Source: Paraniabella hibiscisoli (GTDB taxonomy: Bacteria; Bacteroidota; Bacteroidia; Chitinophagales; Chitinophagaceae). Taken from it: a stretch of DNA of 64,000 bases. Shown here one piece after another: positions 32,297 to 43,260 of this stretch. The stretch is taken from positions 1,798,001 to 1,862,000 of the forward strand of contig NZ_JAKWBK010000001.1 of the NCBI RefSeq assembly GCF_022512515.1, given 5' to 3'. Numbering within the stretch: position 1 is the stretch's first letter; each line of letters begins with the position of its first letter. The notes beneath the pieces were generated by a model. The model was not told the origin of the DNA. It worked only from the letters and a program-made list of their open reading frames with translations, and made no database searches. The translations under genes were made by a program, and so were the position numbers.

Positions 32297-32311
32297 CCGA
32301 CTCACTACTCG

Positions 32312-33232
32312 CTACACCCCACTCGCTTCCCCCATCAACCCCTCCACAAACGGAATAATTGTTGGTTTCCCCGCATCCACCCAATGCAGATCCGCCTGTC
32401 TTTTAAACCAGGTCATCTGGCGTTTAGCATATCTGCGGGTATTTTGTTTGATCTGTTCTATCGCCTCCTGGCGGGAAAGAATTCCGTCAAAATGATCAAA
32501 CAACTCACGGTAGCCTACCGTTTGCAAGGCATTCAGGTGCTTATAGGGTATTAGTTGTCTCGCTTCTTCTTCCTGTCCGGCCTGCATCATCAGATCTACC
32601 CGCATATTAATTCTTTCGTACAACTTTTCCCGGGGTAATTCGAGTCCCACCTGGATGATCTGAAACGGACGAGGCTGTTTGCCCGAATGGCGGAAACTTA
32701 TAATGGATTGGCCGGTACCCAACACTACTTCCAATGCCCGCATCAGGCGTTGCGGATTTTGCATTTCACCTGTTGATGAAAAGAGCGGGTCGTACAACCG
32801 GATCTGTTCCTGCAGCCAGCTTATACCGTTTGTTTCATATTGCTGAATAACCTGCTCCCGGATCGATGCGGGTACTTCCGGTATGACGTCCAGACCTTCC
32901 ACTAATGCCTTAATGTACAAACCCGTGCCACCGGTAACAACAACAGTATCATGCCGGGAAAAAAGCTCCTGCAAAAGGTTTAAGGCATAATTTTCATACC
33001 AGGCTGCATTAATATCCTTCTGTATATGATGGGATGCAATAAAATAATGGGGTACCTGGTTCAGCTCTTCAACAGAAGGACGGGCAACGCCGATATTCAT
33101 TTCTTTAAAGCACTGGCGACTATCAGCCGATAGAATAACCGTATTAAAATGCCGGGCAACCTCAATGGCATGCGCTGTTTTGCCCACAGCCGTTGGGCCC
33201 GCAATAACAATAAGTGATTTAGAATTTAACAT
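32312..33232 (-). CDS. miaA: tRNA dimethylallyltransferase
   Basis: An intact gene of 306 residues. It transfers the dimethylallyl group to N6 of A37 in tRNAs that read codons starting with U. The P-loop is IVIAGPTAVGKTAHAIEVA (residues 9-27), followed by the family motifs LSADSRQCFKEMNIGVA, VVVTGGTGLYIKALVEG, NPQRLMRALEVV and the C-terminal QTVGYRELFDHFDG and NTRRYAKRQMTWFKR. Length and order match MiaA. It lies 12 bases after the pRiA4b-like gene on the same strand, so the two may be cotranscribed. Confidence 0.97.
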   Translation of the reverse strand: MLNSKSLIVIAGPTAVGKTAHAIEVARHFNTVILSADSRQCFKEMNIGVARPSVEELNQVPHYFIASHHIQKDINAAWYENYALNLLQELFSRHDTVVVTGGTGLYIKALVEGLDVIPEVPASIREQVIQQYETNGISWLQEQIRLYDPLFSSTGEMQNPQRLMRALEVVLGTGQSIISFRHSGKQPRPFQIIQVGLELPREKLYERINMRVDLMMQAGQEEEARQLIPYKHLNALQTVGYRELFDHFDGILSRQEAIEQIKQNTRRYAKRQMTWFKRQADLHWVDAGKPTIIPFVEGLMGEASGV

Positions 33233-33244
33233 TCATATTGCCGG

Positions 33245-33804
33245 CTAGTCTTCTTCGTCCTGGTACTCATCAGAGGCTTCTACACTCAGGTCTTCACCGT
33301 CTTCGCTCTTCTCATTAAATCCTTCCGCACCCCGGGTAAGATCATATTTCTCCTCAATATCGGCAAATTTGTCGCCCAATAGCCCTTTTGTGCCATATTG
33401 TTTGGGCCCAATGCCCTCGCTGCGTACTACGGCTGGATACTCCTGGCGGCTATCCGCCTCTTTAGATACGTTGATCAGCTCGATCAAAAAGTTCCAAAAC
33501 TTATGAAAATCGTAGGTATAAGTAAAACGCTGATTGGTGTTTTTACTTCAGAGCCGATGGTCGTTTCGCTCATGATCAAAGGGTCTACCCTGTACTGTTT
33601 ATTATATTTTTCCAGCGAGATTTCACGGCCCTGCTGCCAGCTGTCGTTGCTGCGATAAAAAGTAGCCTGGTGTTTATTATCAAACTCGTAGGCTTTCAAA
33701 ATCGTCTCATGCAACTGCAAAAAGTTTTGCGTATGCTTAATCACTACATCACGGTAAATACTGTCGTCCTCCTCAAAATATACTCTGAATTTTAGAATTG
33801 CCAT
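33245..33804 (-). CDS. plasmid pRiA4b ORF-3-like protein
   Basis: The N-terminus MAILKFRVYFEEDDSIYRDV and the pattern LQLHETILKAYEFDNKH with ATFYRSNDSW follow the pRiA4b ORF-3 family (also seen in IS1096 TnpR-like passengers), a small beta-grasp-like domain. A shift near 33490 (T-run) leads into an acidic C-terminal tail (LSVEASDEYQDEED), giving about 186 residues. It is a chromosomal single-domain version next to miaA, with no transposase nearby. Function is unknown. Confidence 0.7.
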
Positions 33805-34090
33805 ACGGCGAATTTACGGAAATGTGTGGAGATGGGCAGCTCGCTCAATTCAAAATTAATTACATGAAATATTTTTAGTATATAATGAAAAGATGTACCC
33901 GGGGACAAGCGCAAATCGTAACCCAATTCCGATACCCGAATAAAACTAGCGCCCGCTAATTACGGGAAACCGTAAGCCGTCGTTAAATGATCCTGTTAAA
34001 TTGTACTACTGGCGGATTGTATTTAAAAAGTATATAAATTACCTGCCTGTATCCACATCATTTTCATAAAATTTAGTAGAGCGCTGTACC
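33805..34090. other. intergenic region upstream of the DUF4011 helicase gene
   Basis: About 286 bases between two divergent genes, presumably with promoters for both. GC-richer patches (cgcccgctaattacggga, then aaccgtaagccgtcg) suggest local RNA structure, but no riboswitch or tRNA could be recognised. Confidence 0.4.
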
Positions 34091-37000
34091 ATGACTGATA
34101 GTAATACCATTCAACTAAAAAAGAGGTTTTCCCGTTTCTGAATATTTCACTTTACCTCAATAATATACCATTGATACGTGAGCTGGTGATCTGTAATGAG
34201 GGAGCGGAAGATAGCATTGGTTTACAGGTGCAGGTGCAATCGGATATACCCTGTATCCAGCCATTCAGCTATGCTGTTGCACAGGTGCCGCCGGGTAAGG
34301 AGATAAAGATACCGGTAGAAGGGCTGATGATCAACCGCGATTTTATAAGCCATCTGTCAGAAACAGAGAAAGCGGTTATAACCATAAGCGTTCTACAGCA
34401 GGATACGGTATTAGTAAGTGAAACGGTAATGATAGAAGTTTATCCACTGGAATATTTTGGAGGATTCCAGGTTTTGCCGGAGCTCATTGCGGCTTATGTT
34501 ACGCCCAATCATCCTTATGTATACCATGTCAAACGGAAAGCGATAGAAGTGTTGGACAGGCTTCGGTTAAAAGCTGCATTCGATGGGTACCAGCAAAATA
34601 GCCCGGAGAGTGTTATGCAAACCATGTCAGCCATTTACACCGCTATTCAAAGTGAGGAAATTGTATATAGCTCGCTGCCTCCCGGCTATGAAACTACCGG
34701 GCAGCGGCTTCGGCTGTTAAATACCCTTCAACAGGAAAAGTTTGGTAATTGTATCGACATCAGTTTATTGTTTATCGCCTGCCTGGAAGCGGCAGATCTG
34801 AATCCCCTGCTGATCGTTACACAGGGACATGCTTTTATAGGATGCTGGCTGCAAGATGATAAGTTTGCTGAAGTCATCAATGACGATAAAGCCGCTATCA
34901 CCAAACGGCTGAGTAAAGGGATACGGGAACTGGCAGCTGTTGAAGCTACTACAGTTTGTAAAGGCAATAAGGTTAGCTTTCTCGAAGCCTTAAATATGGG
35001 AGAGGCACAATTGGTAGAGAAGGAGGATTTTATATTATCAGTAGATATCAGGCGTGCCCGTACGGCACGTATTCGTCCACTGCCATTATTGCACCAGGGA
35101 ACAACCGCGCAGTTGGATGAGGCCGCGGCAGAGGAGGCTCGGGCGGTTACTATTCAGCATAACTTCGACCTGGGAACTATTTACCAGGATGAGCTTGTGG
35201 GCGGAGCTAAAGCAACTACCAAACAAAAGCTATGGGAACGCAAGCTCCTTGATCTTTCTTTACGCAATAACCTGTTAAACCTGCGCATGACGCGCAATAT
35301 GCTGCAGCTGGTAGATATTGATATCAGCCATTTGGAAGATACGCTTAGCGATGGCAAAAGCTTTTCTATTCTGCCACATGCTACCGCTGAGCCTTTGCGA
35401 CGATATAATCTTTTTGCGCAGCCGCTTCATCATTCTTCTCCGCTTTACCAGATGGCGAATGAGGAGCTCAAATATAACCGCCTGTTGACGCATTATCACC
35501 AGCAGGATCTGGAAAACATACTGGCTTACATGCATAAGAACGCAAAGCAAGCTGTAGAAGAGAATGGCTCCAGTACTTTGTTTTTAGCGGTGGGGCTTTT
35601 AAAATGGTACGATATAAAAACACCGGAGCAGCCAAGATTCGCTCCTATATTATTGTTGCCGGTGGAGTTAAGCCGGCGTTCGGTTAACAGCCGGTTTAAC
35701 CTCAAAAGCAGGGAAGAAGATACCATGATCAATATTACCCTGCTGGAGTTTTTGAGGCAGGAGTACCAGTTGAATCTGAGTGGGCTGGAACAATTGCCCT
35801 ATGACGATAAAGGTGTGGATGTGGCCAGGGTAATGGGCATTCTGCGTCGGGCGATTATGCAGCTGAAGGGCTGGGATGTAGAAGAACAGCTGGTATTAGG
35901 TAATTTTTCTTTTAACAAGCTGATACTATGGAAAGATATGGTGCAGCACCCAGAGGCCTTGCTGAATAGTGATATGGTGCGCAGCCTGGTAGAAGGTAAG
36001 CTGGTATCAACGGAAAGCCATACAGCAATTGATGAGACTGATTTTGATGCGGTAGCATCTCGGTCGCTGGCATTACCTATTGCTACCGATGTATCGCAAA
36101 TGGAGGCGGTGATCACAGCGCAAAAGGGGCAGAGTTATATTTTACATGGGCCTCCGGGAACAGGTAAGTCGCAAACCATTACCAATATTATTGCCGATGC
36201 TTTATACCGTGGTAAGCGCGTTTTATTTGTAGCTGCCAAAAAAGCTGCGTTGGACGTCGTTCATAAGCGTTTGGAACAAATAGGACTTGCGCCATTTTCA
36301 TTGGAGCTGCACTCTAATAAATCAAAAAATCGGATGTACTGGCGCAGCTTGCAGCAACATTGGAAACTGCCCGGCAGGGCGTAGCCGCCGATTTTGAGCA
36401 GGAAGCCAAAAGGCTGGATGTAGCCAGAGAGCAGATCAGCCAATATGTAAACCTCCTGCATCGGAAACAACCATGGGGCTGGAGCCTGTACGAAGGGATT
36501 ACCGCATTGGAGCAATTCCGGGATCGGGTAGTACAGCCCAAATCCATGCCCGAACAGGTTTTAAAGGAGCTGGATGCGCAACGCTGGCAACAGTGGCAGG
36601 ATTGGTTGCCGGCTTTCCAGTCCATTGCACAAATGATCATACATCCTGCTGATAATCCATTGGCAACGCTGCAACTCCCGGCTTACACTGCTGCGTTACA
36701 AGACGAAATGGAAGCGTCCATAAAAAAGTTAGCTGGCTTATTGCCTGCTTATCAGCAAACACTTCATTCGGCCGCATCAGCACTACAGTTTCCTTTACGT
36801 TATCAAACAAAAATACCCAGCAACAATTTGTAACGGCAGTACAGAGCCTGAATAGCCTGCCCGATATGCCCCTGTCTTTAGCCACCTACCTGGCCGACCG
36901 GGAAAATTACAGCACTTACGAAGACTGGAAGCAGCATTTTCAACAACATCAATCCCTGTTAAAAGCGATCACTGATAACTATAATCGTAGTATTTTATCG

Positions 37001-39894
37001 GCGGACATAGCGGGTATTGAAATGGCGTGGAAGCAGGCAGAGCAGTCCTGGTTTCTTCCTAAATGGTGGAATAAACGGAAGCTAAAGAAGCAGCTATCCA
37101 TCTATAAACACCAGGCTATTGAAAATGAGAACGAGATAGTGCAACTCTTTCAGCAGCACCGGCAACTGAAAGAAGAAGCAGCGCTGCTGCAGCAGGTACG
37201 CTACCAGGGGGTGCAGCAAGCGTTAAAGAATTTATACAAAGAAGAGCAAACCAATATTGCTGATATTGATGACAAAGCCGGGAGAATACAGCAACTCAAT
37301 ATACTGCTTCAACCTTTTGGGAGAACAGCCTTGCTGCAATGGCTGGGGCGGTTGCAACAACAGTCATTATTGTATACGGATGACGTAAAAGGTATACAGC
37401 CCGCTTTGCAACAGGACATACAGCAAAAGGCAGCGCAAACATCCGGGGCTGTTCAGCAGTTTGAAACGTTAACAGGAACGGCTTTGCCAACAGGCGAGGG
37501 CTGGACACAGGCTGCGCAGGAACAAATTGGGGTATTGCAAACGCATTTACCGCATTTAAAAAACTGGATGAACTATGTGCAGCAATCCAATACCGGTAAA
37601 AGGCTGCAGCTGGATTGGCTGATTGCGGCCTTCGAAAATAAAGATTGCATGGCTGCTGATATTACTACTTATTGTCATCATGCTGTACATCGCGGCACAG
37701 TTCAAAAAGTGATCGGTCAACACGAAGCATTGAGCTTGTTTAACGCAGGTCTGTTTGAAACAAAAATCGAACAGTATAAAAAAATAGCAGAAGAATTTCA
37801 ACAGTTAACCATACAAACATTGCGTACCAAACTCGCGGCTCAATTGCCCAATACCGGGGTGGAAGCGATACAAAGCTCAGAACCCGGTATCCTTCAACGG
37901 GCCATCCGCAGCCGGGGACGCGGCATAAGTATCCGTCGCCTGTTTGATCAATTACCCACCTTGTTACCTCGCCTGGCGCCCTGCATGCTCATGAGCCCTA
38001 TTTCAGCAGCTCAGTATTTTGATGTGGATGCGAATCATTTCGACCTGGTGATCTTTGATGAAGCTTCCCAGCTGCCTACCTGTGAGGCCATTAGCGCACT
38101 GGCAAGGGCGAAGCAGGCTGTTATCGTGGGCGATCCCAAACAGATGCCACCCACTTCTTTTTCACAACTCAGAAAACAGACGAGGAGGATATAGAAATAG
38201 AAGACCTGGAAAGTATACTAGATGATTGTTTGTCTCTATCGGTTCCTTCCAAATATTTATTGCGGCATTACCGCAGCAAGCACGAAAGCCTGATTGCTTT
38301 TAGTAATGCGAATTACTACGAGAACAAGTTACTTACTTTCCCTTCGGCAGATGATCTCAACCGTAAAGTGCAGTATCACTATGTACCTGGTTTTTATGAT
38401 AAAGGAAAGACCCGTACCAATAGTTTTGAAGCCGATGCGATTGTACAATACATCCGGGAGCATTATACCGATCCTCAAAGGCGCTTACGCAGTCTGGGCG
38501 TTGTTACCTTTAGCCAGACCCAGCAAAGCCTGGTGGAGGATAAACTGCAGGCCCTGTTTATGAAAGATGCGGCGCTGGAACAATTGGCCAATGAAACAGC
38601 AGAACCTTTATTTATTAAAAACCTGGAAAACGTGCAAGGTGATGAAAGGGATATCATATTGTTCTCAGTGGGTTATGCGCCCGATGAACAGGGGAAGATG
38701 TTTATGAATTTTGGTCCGCTTAACCGCAATGGTGGCTGGCGCCGGCTGAATGTAGCGGTAACCAGAGCTCGTTATGAAATGCATGTGTTTGCTACTTTAA
38801 GTGCCGACCAGGTTGATTTGAGCCGCACTTCAGCCGAAGGCGTTGCAGGACTAAAAGCTTTTTTACAGTTTGCACAAAATGGTCAGCTGGCTTTACGTGT
38901 ACAGGATATGCAGCAGGAGCAAGCTGGCTTGGCCAGGACGATTGCCCAACGCTTACGGAACAGAGGGTTGCAGGTGAAATGCGATATCGGTACATCCGGA
39001 TTTAAGGTGGACATAGGAATTATGCATCCCGTTAAAAAGCAACAATACCTGTTAGGTATTTTGATCGATGGGGATTACTATTATAATGCCCGCACGGCTA
39101 ACGACAGGGAACGTGTAATGCCGGTTGTATTACAATCGCTGGGCTGGAACCTGCACCGGGTATGGACGATGGATTGGTATGAGAACAGTGAAAAGGTTGT
39201 TGATGCTATTATTCAAAAAGTAGAATGGCTGTCGCAACAGCCCGATATAGTTGAAGAAGGGCAGCCGGAAGAAACCTTACCGGCTTTGACTCCAATAAAA
39301 CAACAGATCGAGACTGAAACATCCAGCGTGCCTTTGAGTGCAGTAACCCAGCGAAGACCCTACCAGTCGCAGCCAATAGCCCAGGCGCCTCATGCCAGCA
39401 GTGAAACCATTTATGAGCCGGATAACCGCATACGCATTCAACAACAAATAAAAACGCTGGTAAATGCTGAAGCGCCCATTAGCAAAAGTCTGCTGTATAA
39501 AAAGGTGTTGGCTGCATGGAATACCACCCGCACCGGGGCCAGGCTGGAAGCCTACTTGCAGGAGATCATCAACGGGACAGGTGTAACTACTACATTGCAT
39601 CATCAGGCTTTTTATTGGAGCAATGCTGATCGTACTATTGACTATTACCGGGATAATAGTATAGAAAAACGTTCCATCGAGGACATTGCGCCGGAAGAAA
39701 TAGTAGTGGCCATACAGGAAGCCGTGACGCACAATCTCAGCATCGAAGAGGAAGAGCTCATCCGTTATCTCTGCCGTGTTTTTGGCTTTGCCAAAGTGGG
39801 TAAACAGATTGATAATTTGCTGCGCTATGCCATTGATGAGGCGGAGAGGGGAGGAGTGGTGAAGAGAGAAGGCGGAAGGGTGAAGATCGGTTAG
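34091..39894 (+). CDS. giant DUF4011-type superfamily I helicase with Vsr-like C-terminal nuclease
   Basis: About 1934 residues after repair. From the N-terminus: a beta-rich region, a transglutaminase-like segment (FGNCIDISLLFIACLEA), the DUF4011 motif WERKLLDLSLRNNLLNLRMT, Walker A LHGPPGTGKSQTITN, a long coiled-coil insert rich in Gln and Lys, Walker B LVIFDEASQLPTCEA with GDPKQMPPTSF, then LLRHYRSKHESLIAFSN, NVQGDERDIILFSVG and RRLNVAVTRARYEMHV. A C-terminal part with FKVDIGIMHP, LLGILIDGDYYYN and LGWNLHRVWTMDWYE resembles the Vsr/MTES_1575 endonuclease fold, followed by a DUF3320-like tail. Shifts occur near 34130, 36330, 36825 and 38180. The start is ATG 34091. DUF4011-helicase-Vsr proteins include reported antiphage genes; here it stands alone, so a defence role is inference. 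Confidence 0.85.
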
Positions 39895-39993
39895 TAATTA
39901 TTGGAGAACAGACCAGGGTCAAATCTTGTTGGAAAAGAAGTAATACAAATTGAACTTACAAGGTAGTGGTCGGGGATTAATCTCCCGGGATAG

Positions 39994-40013
39994 ACGCTCC
40001 GGGAACGGGGCGT
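39994..40013 (+). terminator. weak hairpin after the helicase gene
   Basis: ACGCTCC (39994-40000) can pair with GGGGCGT (40007-40013), one T-G wobble, loop of six, about 100 bases after the helicase stop. No T-run follows, so the call is tentative. Confidence 0.3.
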
Positions 40014-40073
40014 TTCGCGTTATTACAGGGCACAAAAAAGGCGAGTTGCCCCACCTTGAATGTTTTTACAACA

Positions 40074-40716
40074 CTAACGGGAACCTCGTTCTCTTTTCAG
40101 TATAGCCCGGATTGCTTTTTTATAGCTTCTATCATAACTCCCGTTGTCGGTTTGATCATCATAAATAACAATATCAAAATCTTTAATGGCATCGCCTTCT
40201 ATTTTGTAGAAGCTGGTCCATATTTTACCGGACATTACATAATTGGATATAAGATCGTATTGCGGTAAATAGACTGGGTTTTTAATTTCTTCAAACCCTT
40301 GACTTTTTCAGCCTGTTATTGACTGTATCGACCAGGTATAAATAGTAAGTGTGGTTGCTTCTTACATCTGAGCCATTTTGTATCAAAATGTCTGGAACAT
40401 GATCATTATTAAAATCGTCGAACTTAACGATCCTCATGGTAGTGGAAATGGAATCAGAAAGGATGGGAGTATATGCTCCGCGGAACAGCCTGCTTAAAGT
40501 GAACAGCGTATTAGGATGGTCATTGTTTTTATCGACCGGATCAAAAGCAACAAAAGTGATTTTATAGTTTTTGTTCGGATAAATTGAATCGCAGGCAATC
40601 GCTGTTATTTTAAAAGAGGTGTCAATTATACTGTTTTTTGAAGAAAATTGGATTGTTTGCGGCCGGCCAGCACAGCATGCCATCAGGATCGATAAGGTGA
40701 AAATAAATTTTGTCAT
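40074..40716 (-). CDS. secreted protein with Asp-rich FG-GAP/EF-hand-like loop
   Basis: The start is MTKFIFTLSILMACCAG at 40716, a signal peptide. The middle holds RIVKFDDFNNDHVPDILIQN, an Asp/Asn loop like those of FG-GAP or VCBS-type calcium-binding segments, then SDVRSNHTYYLYLVD. Around 40307 two bases appear missing; beyond it the frame reads GFEEIKNPVYLPQYD, FYKIEGDAIKDFDIVIYDD and ends AILKRERGSR, about 214 residues. The pattern recalls XAC2610-related proteins, without certainty. It follows a second small secreted protein gene by 23 bases on the same strand. Confidence 0.55.
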
Positions 40717-40739
40717 AAACAGGGTTCTTCCATAACCGA

Positions 40740-41296
40740 TCAAATTTTGCCAATCAATTTCAAAGTTTTAAGATCATAAATCCCGATTTCGTTTTTGTCT
40801 GTTTTGTCATACTTGCCATTGCCATTGGTGTCATAATGCCCCGCAATCACAATAGTGCCAGCTTTTTTATTAACCACCCAGGTTCGCACAAATAGTTTGC
40901 TGCCAGTAAGCTGGACTTTTTCTTTGCCATCTACAGATAGAACTATTACTTGCTTAGGTCACTCCAGTCGATACCTTTTTTCCCGTCCAGGTCAATCGTC
41001 TGAGCTGATACAATTATCCTGTTGATTCCTAGTTCGTCAATTTTTACCTGTTCTATTTTTTCAAAGTATCCTTCGTTGGGAAAGTTAACCTGATTCGTTT
41101 GTGCTGTTTTGGTATCTATGAAAAGCAGGTAGCGGTTTTTAATCCCATCCATTTTCCCCCAATGCTCAACAGTGGCAATTACGTAACTCGATCCTTCAAT
41201 TTCTGTGAGTTTATTAAAATTGGTATAGTTGTATTTGTCCTGCCCATGTATGGTTAATGTGAGCATGGTTAAGAAACAAACAAAAAATTCTCTCAT
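40740..41296 (-). CDS. small secreted protein with calcium-loop-like motif
   Basis: A signal peptide (MREFFVCFLTMLTLTIHGQ) precedes repeated beta-rich segments (YVIATVEHWGKMDGIKNRY, LLFIDTKTAQTNQV). After a shift near 40957 the C-terminus contains GHYDTNGNGKYDKTDKNEIG, a DxNxNGxxD loop like an EF-hand or dockerin calcium site, and ends LKTLKLIGKI. About 185 residues. It is upstream of another secreted protein with an Asp-rich loop and the two likely form an operon. No known family was recognised. Confidence 0.55.
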
Positions 41297-41380
41297 TTCT
41301 GATATTTTAAATCTAAGTTATATCGAAAAGTGTAAGATTGAAGTTATAATTGTCGGGGGCAATGTTAGCAACAGCAATAA

Positions 41381-41577
41381 TTATAAGGCTATTTCGAGAA
41401 TTCCTTTCCAGCCAGATCTGTTTACTGGTAATAATGCTCACCTCCTATCCCAATAGCCCAGAAATTTTTTGCCCTTGCCAGATCCTTTTCAACGTCAGCC
41501 CGGGTTTGTCCTGGCAAAATCGTTCCAATACCTTCAACAATGATACCTTTTAATGGCAGAAGCGTGATTTTCCTCAT
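41381..41577 (-). CDS. small protein, about 65 residues, unknown function
   Basis: ATG 41577 opens MRKITLLPLKGIIVEGIG then TILPGQTRADVEKDLARA and KNFWAIGIGGEHYYQ, stopping at 41422. Shifting one base at the end gives LPVNRSGWKGILEIAL with a stop at 41381. The composition is protein-like and the frame fills the gap between the secreted-protein gene and the RibD-like gene on the same strand. The GQTRADVEKDL segment looks like the turn-helix of small outer-membrane assembly-type domains, but no family is assigned. Confidence 0.45.
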
Positions 41578-41604
41578 CTGAATGTATTTGTAATCATACT
41601 TTAC

Positions 41605-42198
41605 CTAATCTGCCACCTGGCCTGTCTTTACTTCCCCGGATCGTATATAACGTGCAATGATCACTCCTGTTGAAGTTACAATATGCTCAGCTAAAGTATA
41701 AGATTTTGGAACTGCAGCGGTATCAAAAAGCCTTTTGCCTCTGCCCAGTAATATGGGATGGATTTTAAGCCTCAGCTCATCCACCATATCATTGCTTAGC
41801 AACAGATGAACCAATTCGCTGCTGCCCCATACCTGTATTTCCGGTCCGGCTGATTCTTTAAGTTGCTGAATATCTGCAAGCATTGTTATAAAATGAGTAT
41901 TATTCCAATCAGATTGATTTCTGGTTGTAGAAAGCACATATTTGTTTCCTTCGTTAATGCCCGGCCAATAATCTTTATGATGCGGCCAGTATTGCTCCCA
42001 TATTTCAAATGTCTTCCTTCCTAAAAGATAAGAGGCGGGTTTTAGTTCTTCCTGTACAACCTGGTTGTACGACTCATCACCATAGGGCTCTGTCCACCCA
42101 CCATACTTAAATCCGTCAGATTTATCTTCTTTCGGGCCGCCCGGCGACTGAATGACACCATCAAGGGTAATCATGGACAATACAATGATCTTTCGCAT
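41605..42198 (-). CDS. dihydrofolate reductase/RibD C-terminal family protein
   Basis: An intact gene of 197 residues. MRKIIVLSMITLDGVIQ starts the fold, SYLLGRKTFEIWEQYW is the conserved cofactor segment, VWGSSELVHLLL is the glycine-containing NADPH site, and DELRLKIHPILLGRGKRLFD is the family signature. These single-domain proteins are reductases of unknown substrate, distinct from folate DHFR and from bifunctional RibD. The genes around it are unrelated. Confidence 0.88.
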   Translation of the reverse strand: MRKIIVLSMITLDGVIQSPGGPKEDKSDGFKYGGWTEPYGDESYNQVVQEELKPASYLLGRKTFEIWEQYWPHHKDYWPGINEGNKYVLSTTRNQSDWNNTHFITMLADIQQLKESAGPEIQVWGSSELVHLLLSNDMVDELRLKIHPILLGRGKRLFDTAAVPKSYTLAEHIVTSTGVIIARYIRSGEVKTGQVAD

Positions 42199-42340
42199 GA
42201 TTGCTGAATTTATTAAGACATGAAGATCGGCAATAAAACAAGATTGATATAGTTAATTCGCGACAAAGATCAGGTGTCAAAACGACGTCTTAAAATAAGT
42301 CAATAGACTAGCTACAGAGGAATTGATAATTATTAACTAA

Positions 42341-42503
42341 GATCCTGTTCAAAATTTATCCAATAGTTTTATTGTGTCTCTTTTTGGCTGCAACTTCGTT
42401 GAATTTTTCGCCTTAGGCGTTTTAGACTATGGCTGCAAAACCCGCCTCGTTTCGCTCAAAAATACCCTGTAATAAATTCTATAATACAAATTTAAACAGG
42501 CTC
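42341..42503. mobile_element. MITE-like element with terminal inverted repeats
   Basis: The left end gatcctgttcaaaattta and the reverse complement of the right end gagcctgtttaaatttg form imperfect terminal inverted repeats about 163 bases apart. TAA flanks both sides (42338-42340 and 42504-42506), consistent with a 3-bp target duplication. The interior has an inverted repeat around cgccttaggcg and no transposase. The stop codon of the neighbouring GT2 gene is formed at the right junction. Confidence 0.55.
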
Positions 42504-43260
42504 TAAGCAGCAGCTCTTTTCTTTACAAGCAGTTTTAGCAACAAAGCCTTGGCCAGAATATACCTGATCCTGACTTTTTCAGCAAGGGTTACCTGGCTTT
42601 TACCCAGTAAAACAGGATCCTTTCCGTTGATATTGGTGGCGTTGTTTTCATGTCTTCGGTACAAAATAAGCGGATCGTCTATAATTACCGTGCTGGCATA
42701 AATACAGGCTAGCGCCCATATCCACCTGTCGTGCATATACATATTCCCGGGGAAAGGATGTATCTTTTTTAGCAAGCTTCTTTTAAAGGCCATACAGCAT
42801 CCTGAAGTGGGCGCCCTGAATATCTTCCACATCACATTTTTGCGATTCATATCAGAGGACGCATATTGATAAAAAGGGAATAGTACATCGCCGTATTTAT
42901 TTGTTACCAGGGCATTGCTGGCAACCAGGTCGAAATTTTGAAGATGATACAAGGTGACCGATATTTTATTATCAAGCCATATATCATCCTGGTCCGACAA
43001 AAAATATAAGAACCTTCGCTCTTGCTCAGCACAAACTCAAAATTCTTTACCAAAGAGTTGAAGCGCACACGATAGAAACGGATCCTGGGGTCATCGAAAG
43101 ATTGTATGACACTTACCGTATCATCGGTTGAGTCATCATCAGAAATAATCAATTCATCTTCCCATGTCAATTGTTGAAGGATGGATGATATTTGTTCAGC
43201 CACAAATGCTTCGCCATTACATGTAGCCATGCAGACGGAAATTCTTTTGTTTACAGGCAC
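42503..43260 (-). CDS. family 2 glycosyltransferase
   Basis: The GT-A start MPVNKRISVCMATCNGEAF is followed by ELIISDDDSTDDTVSVI (first Asp motif), then after a shift near 42995 (six-base A/T run) SDQDDIWLDNK (DxD-like metal site), TSGCCMAFKRSLLKKIHPFP and MHDRWIWALACIYA (acceptor region), resembling rhamnosyltransferase-type GT2 enzymes. It has about 253 residues and ends KKRAAA with a TAG that includes a base of the MITE-like element, so the native C-terminus may be lost. It is the same kind of enzyme as the second half of the fusion at 45379. Confidence 0.85.

Larger units (their letters stand above)
31935..32311. other. repeat-bearing intergenic region
   Basis: These 377 bases hold no convincing gene; the short frames in both strands are low-complexity. 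The region contains two imperfect copies of a 60-base unit (separate entries) and simple strings rich in ATTGAA, GAACATTGAACATT and CACTCGC. It lies between the DUF5362-like start and the miaA end, on the same strand. Confidence 0.65.

Noticed and set aside
31981-32311. Short open frames in the plus and minus strands of the repeat spacer
   Set aside because: They are rich in Cys/Phe/Ser from low-complexity DNA, have no start context and overlap the direct repeats.
33245-33804. The pRiA4b ORF-3-like gene as evidence of an IS element
   Set aside because: There is no transposase, inverted repeat or target duplication around it, so it is treated as an ordinary chromosomal gene.
33900-34080. Possible tRNA or riboswitch in the GC-richer patch before the helicase
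   Set aside because: No cloverleaf with TTCGANT-like loop or CCA end was found, and no known aptamer motif is visible.
40056-40268. A 70-codon plus-strand frame beneath the secreted-protein gene
   Set aside because: It is the shadow of the minus-strand protein, whose frame is extended and coherent once two missing bases are restored.
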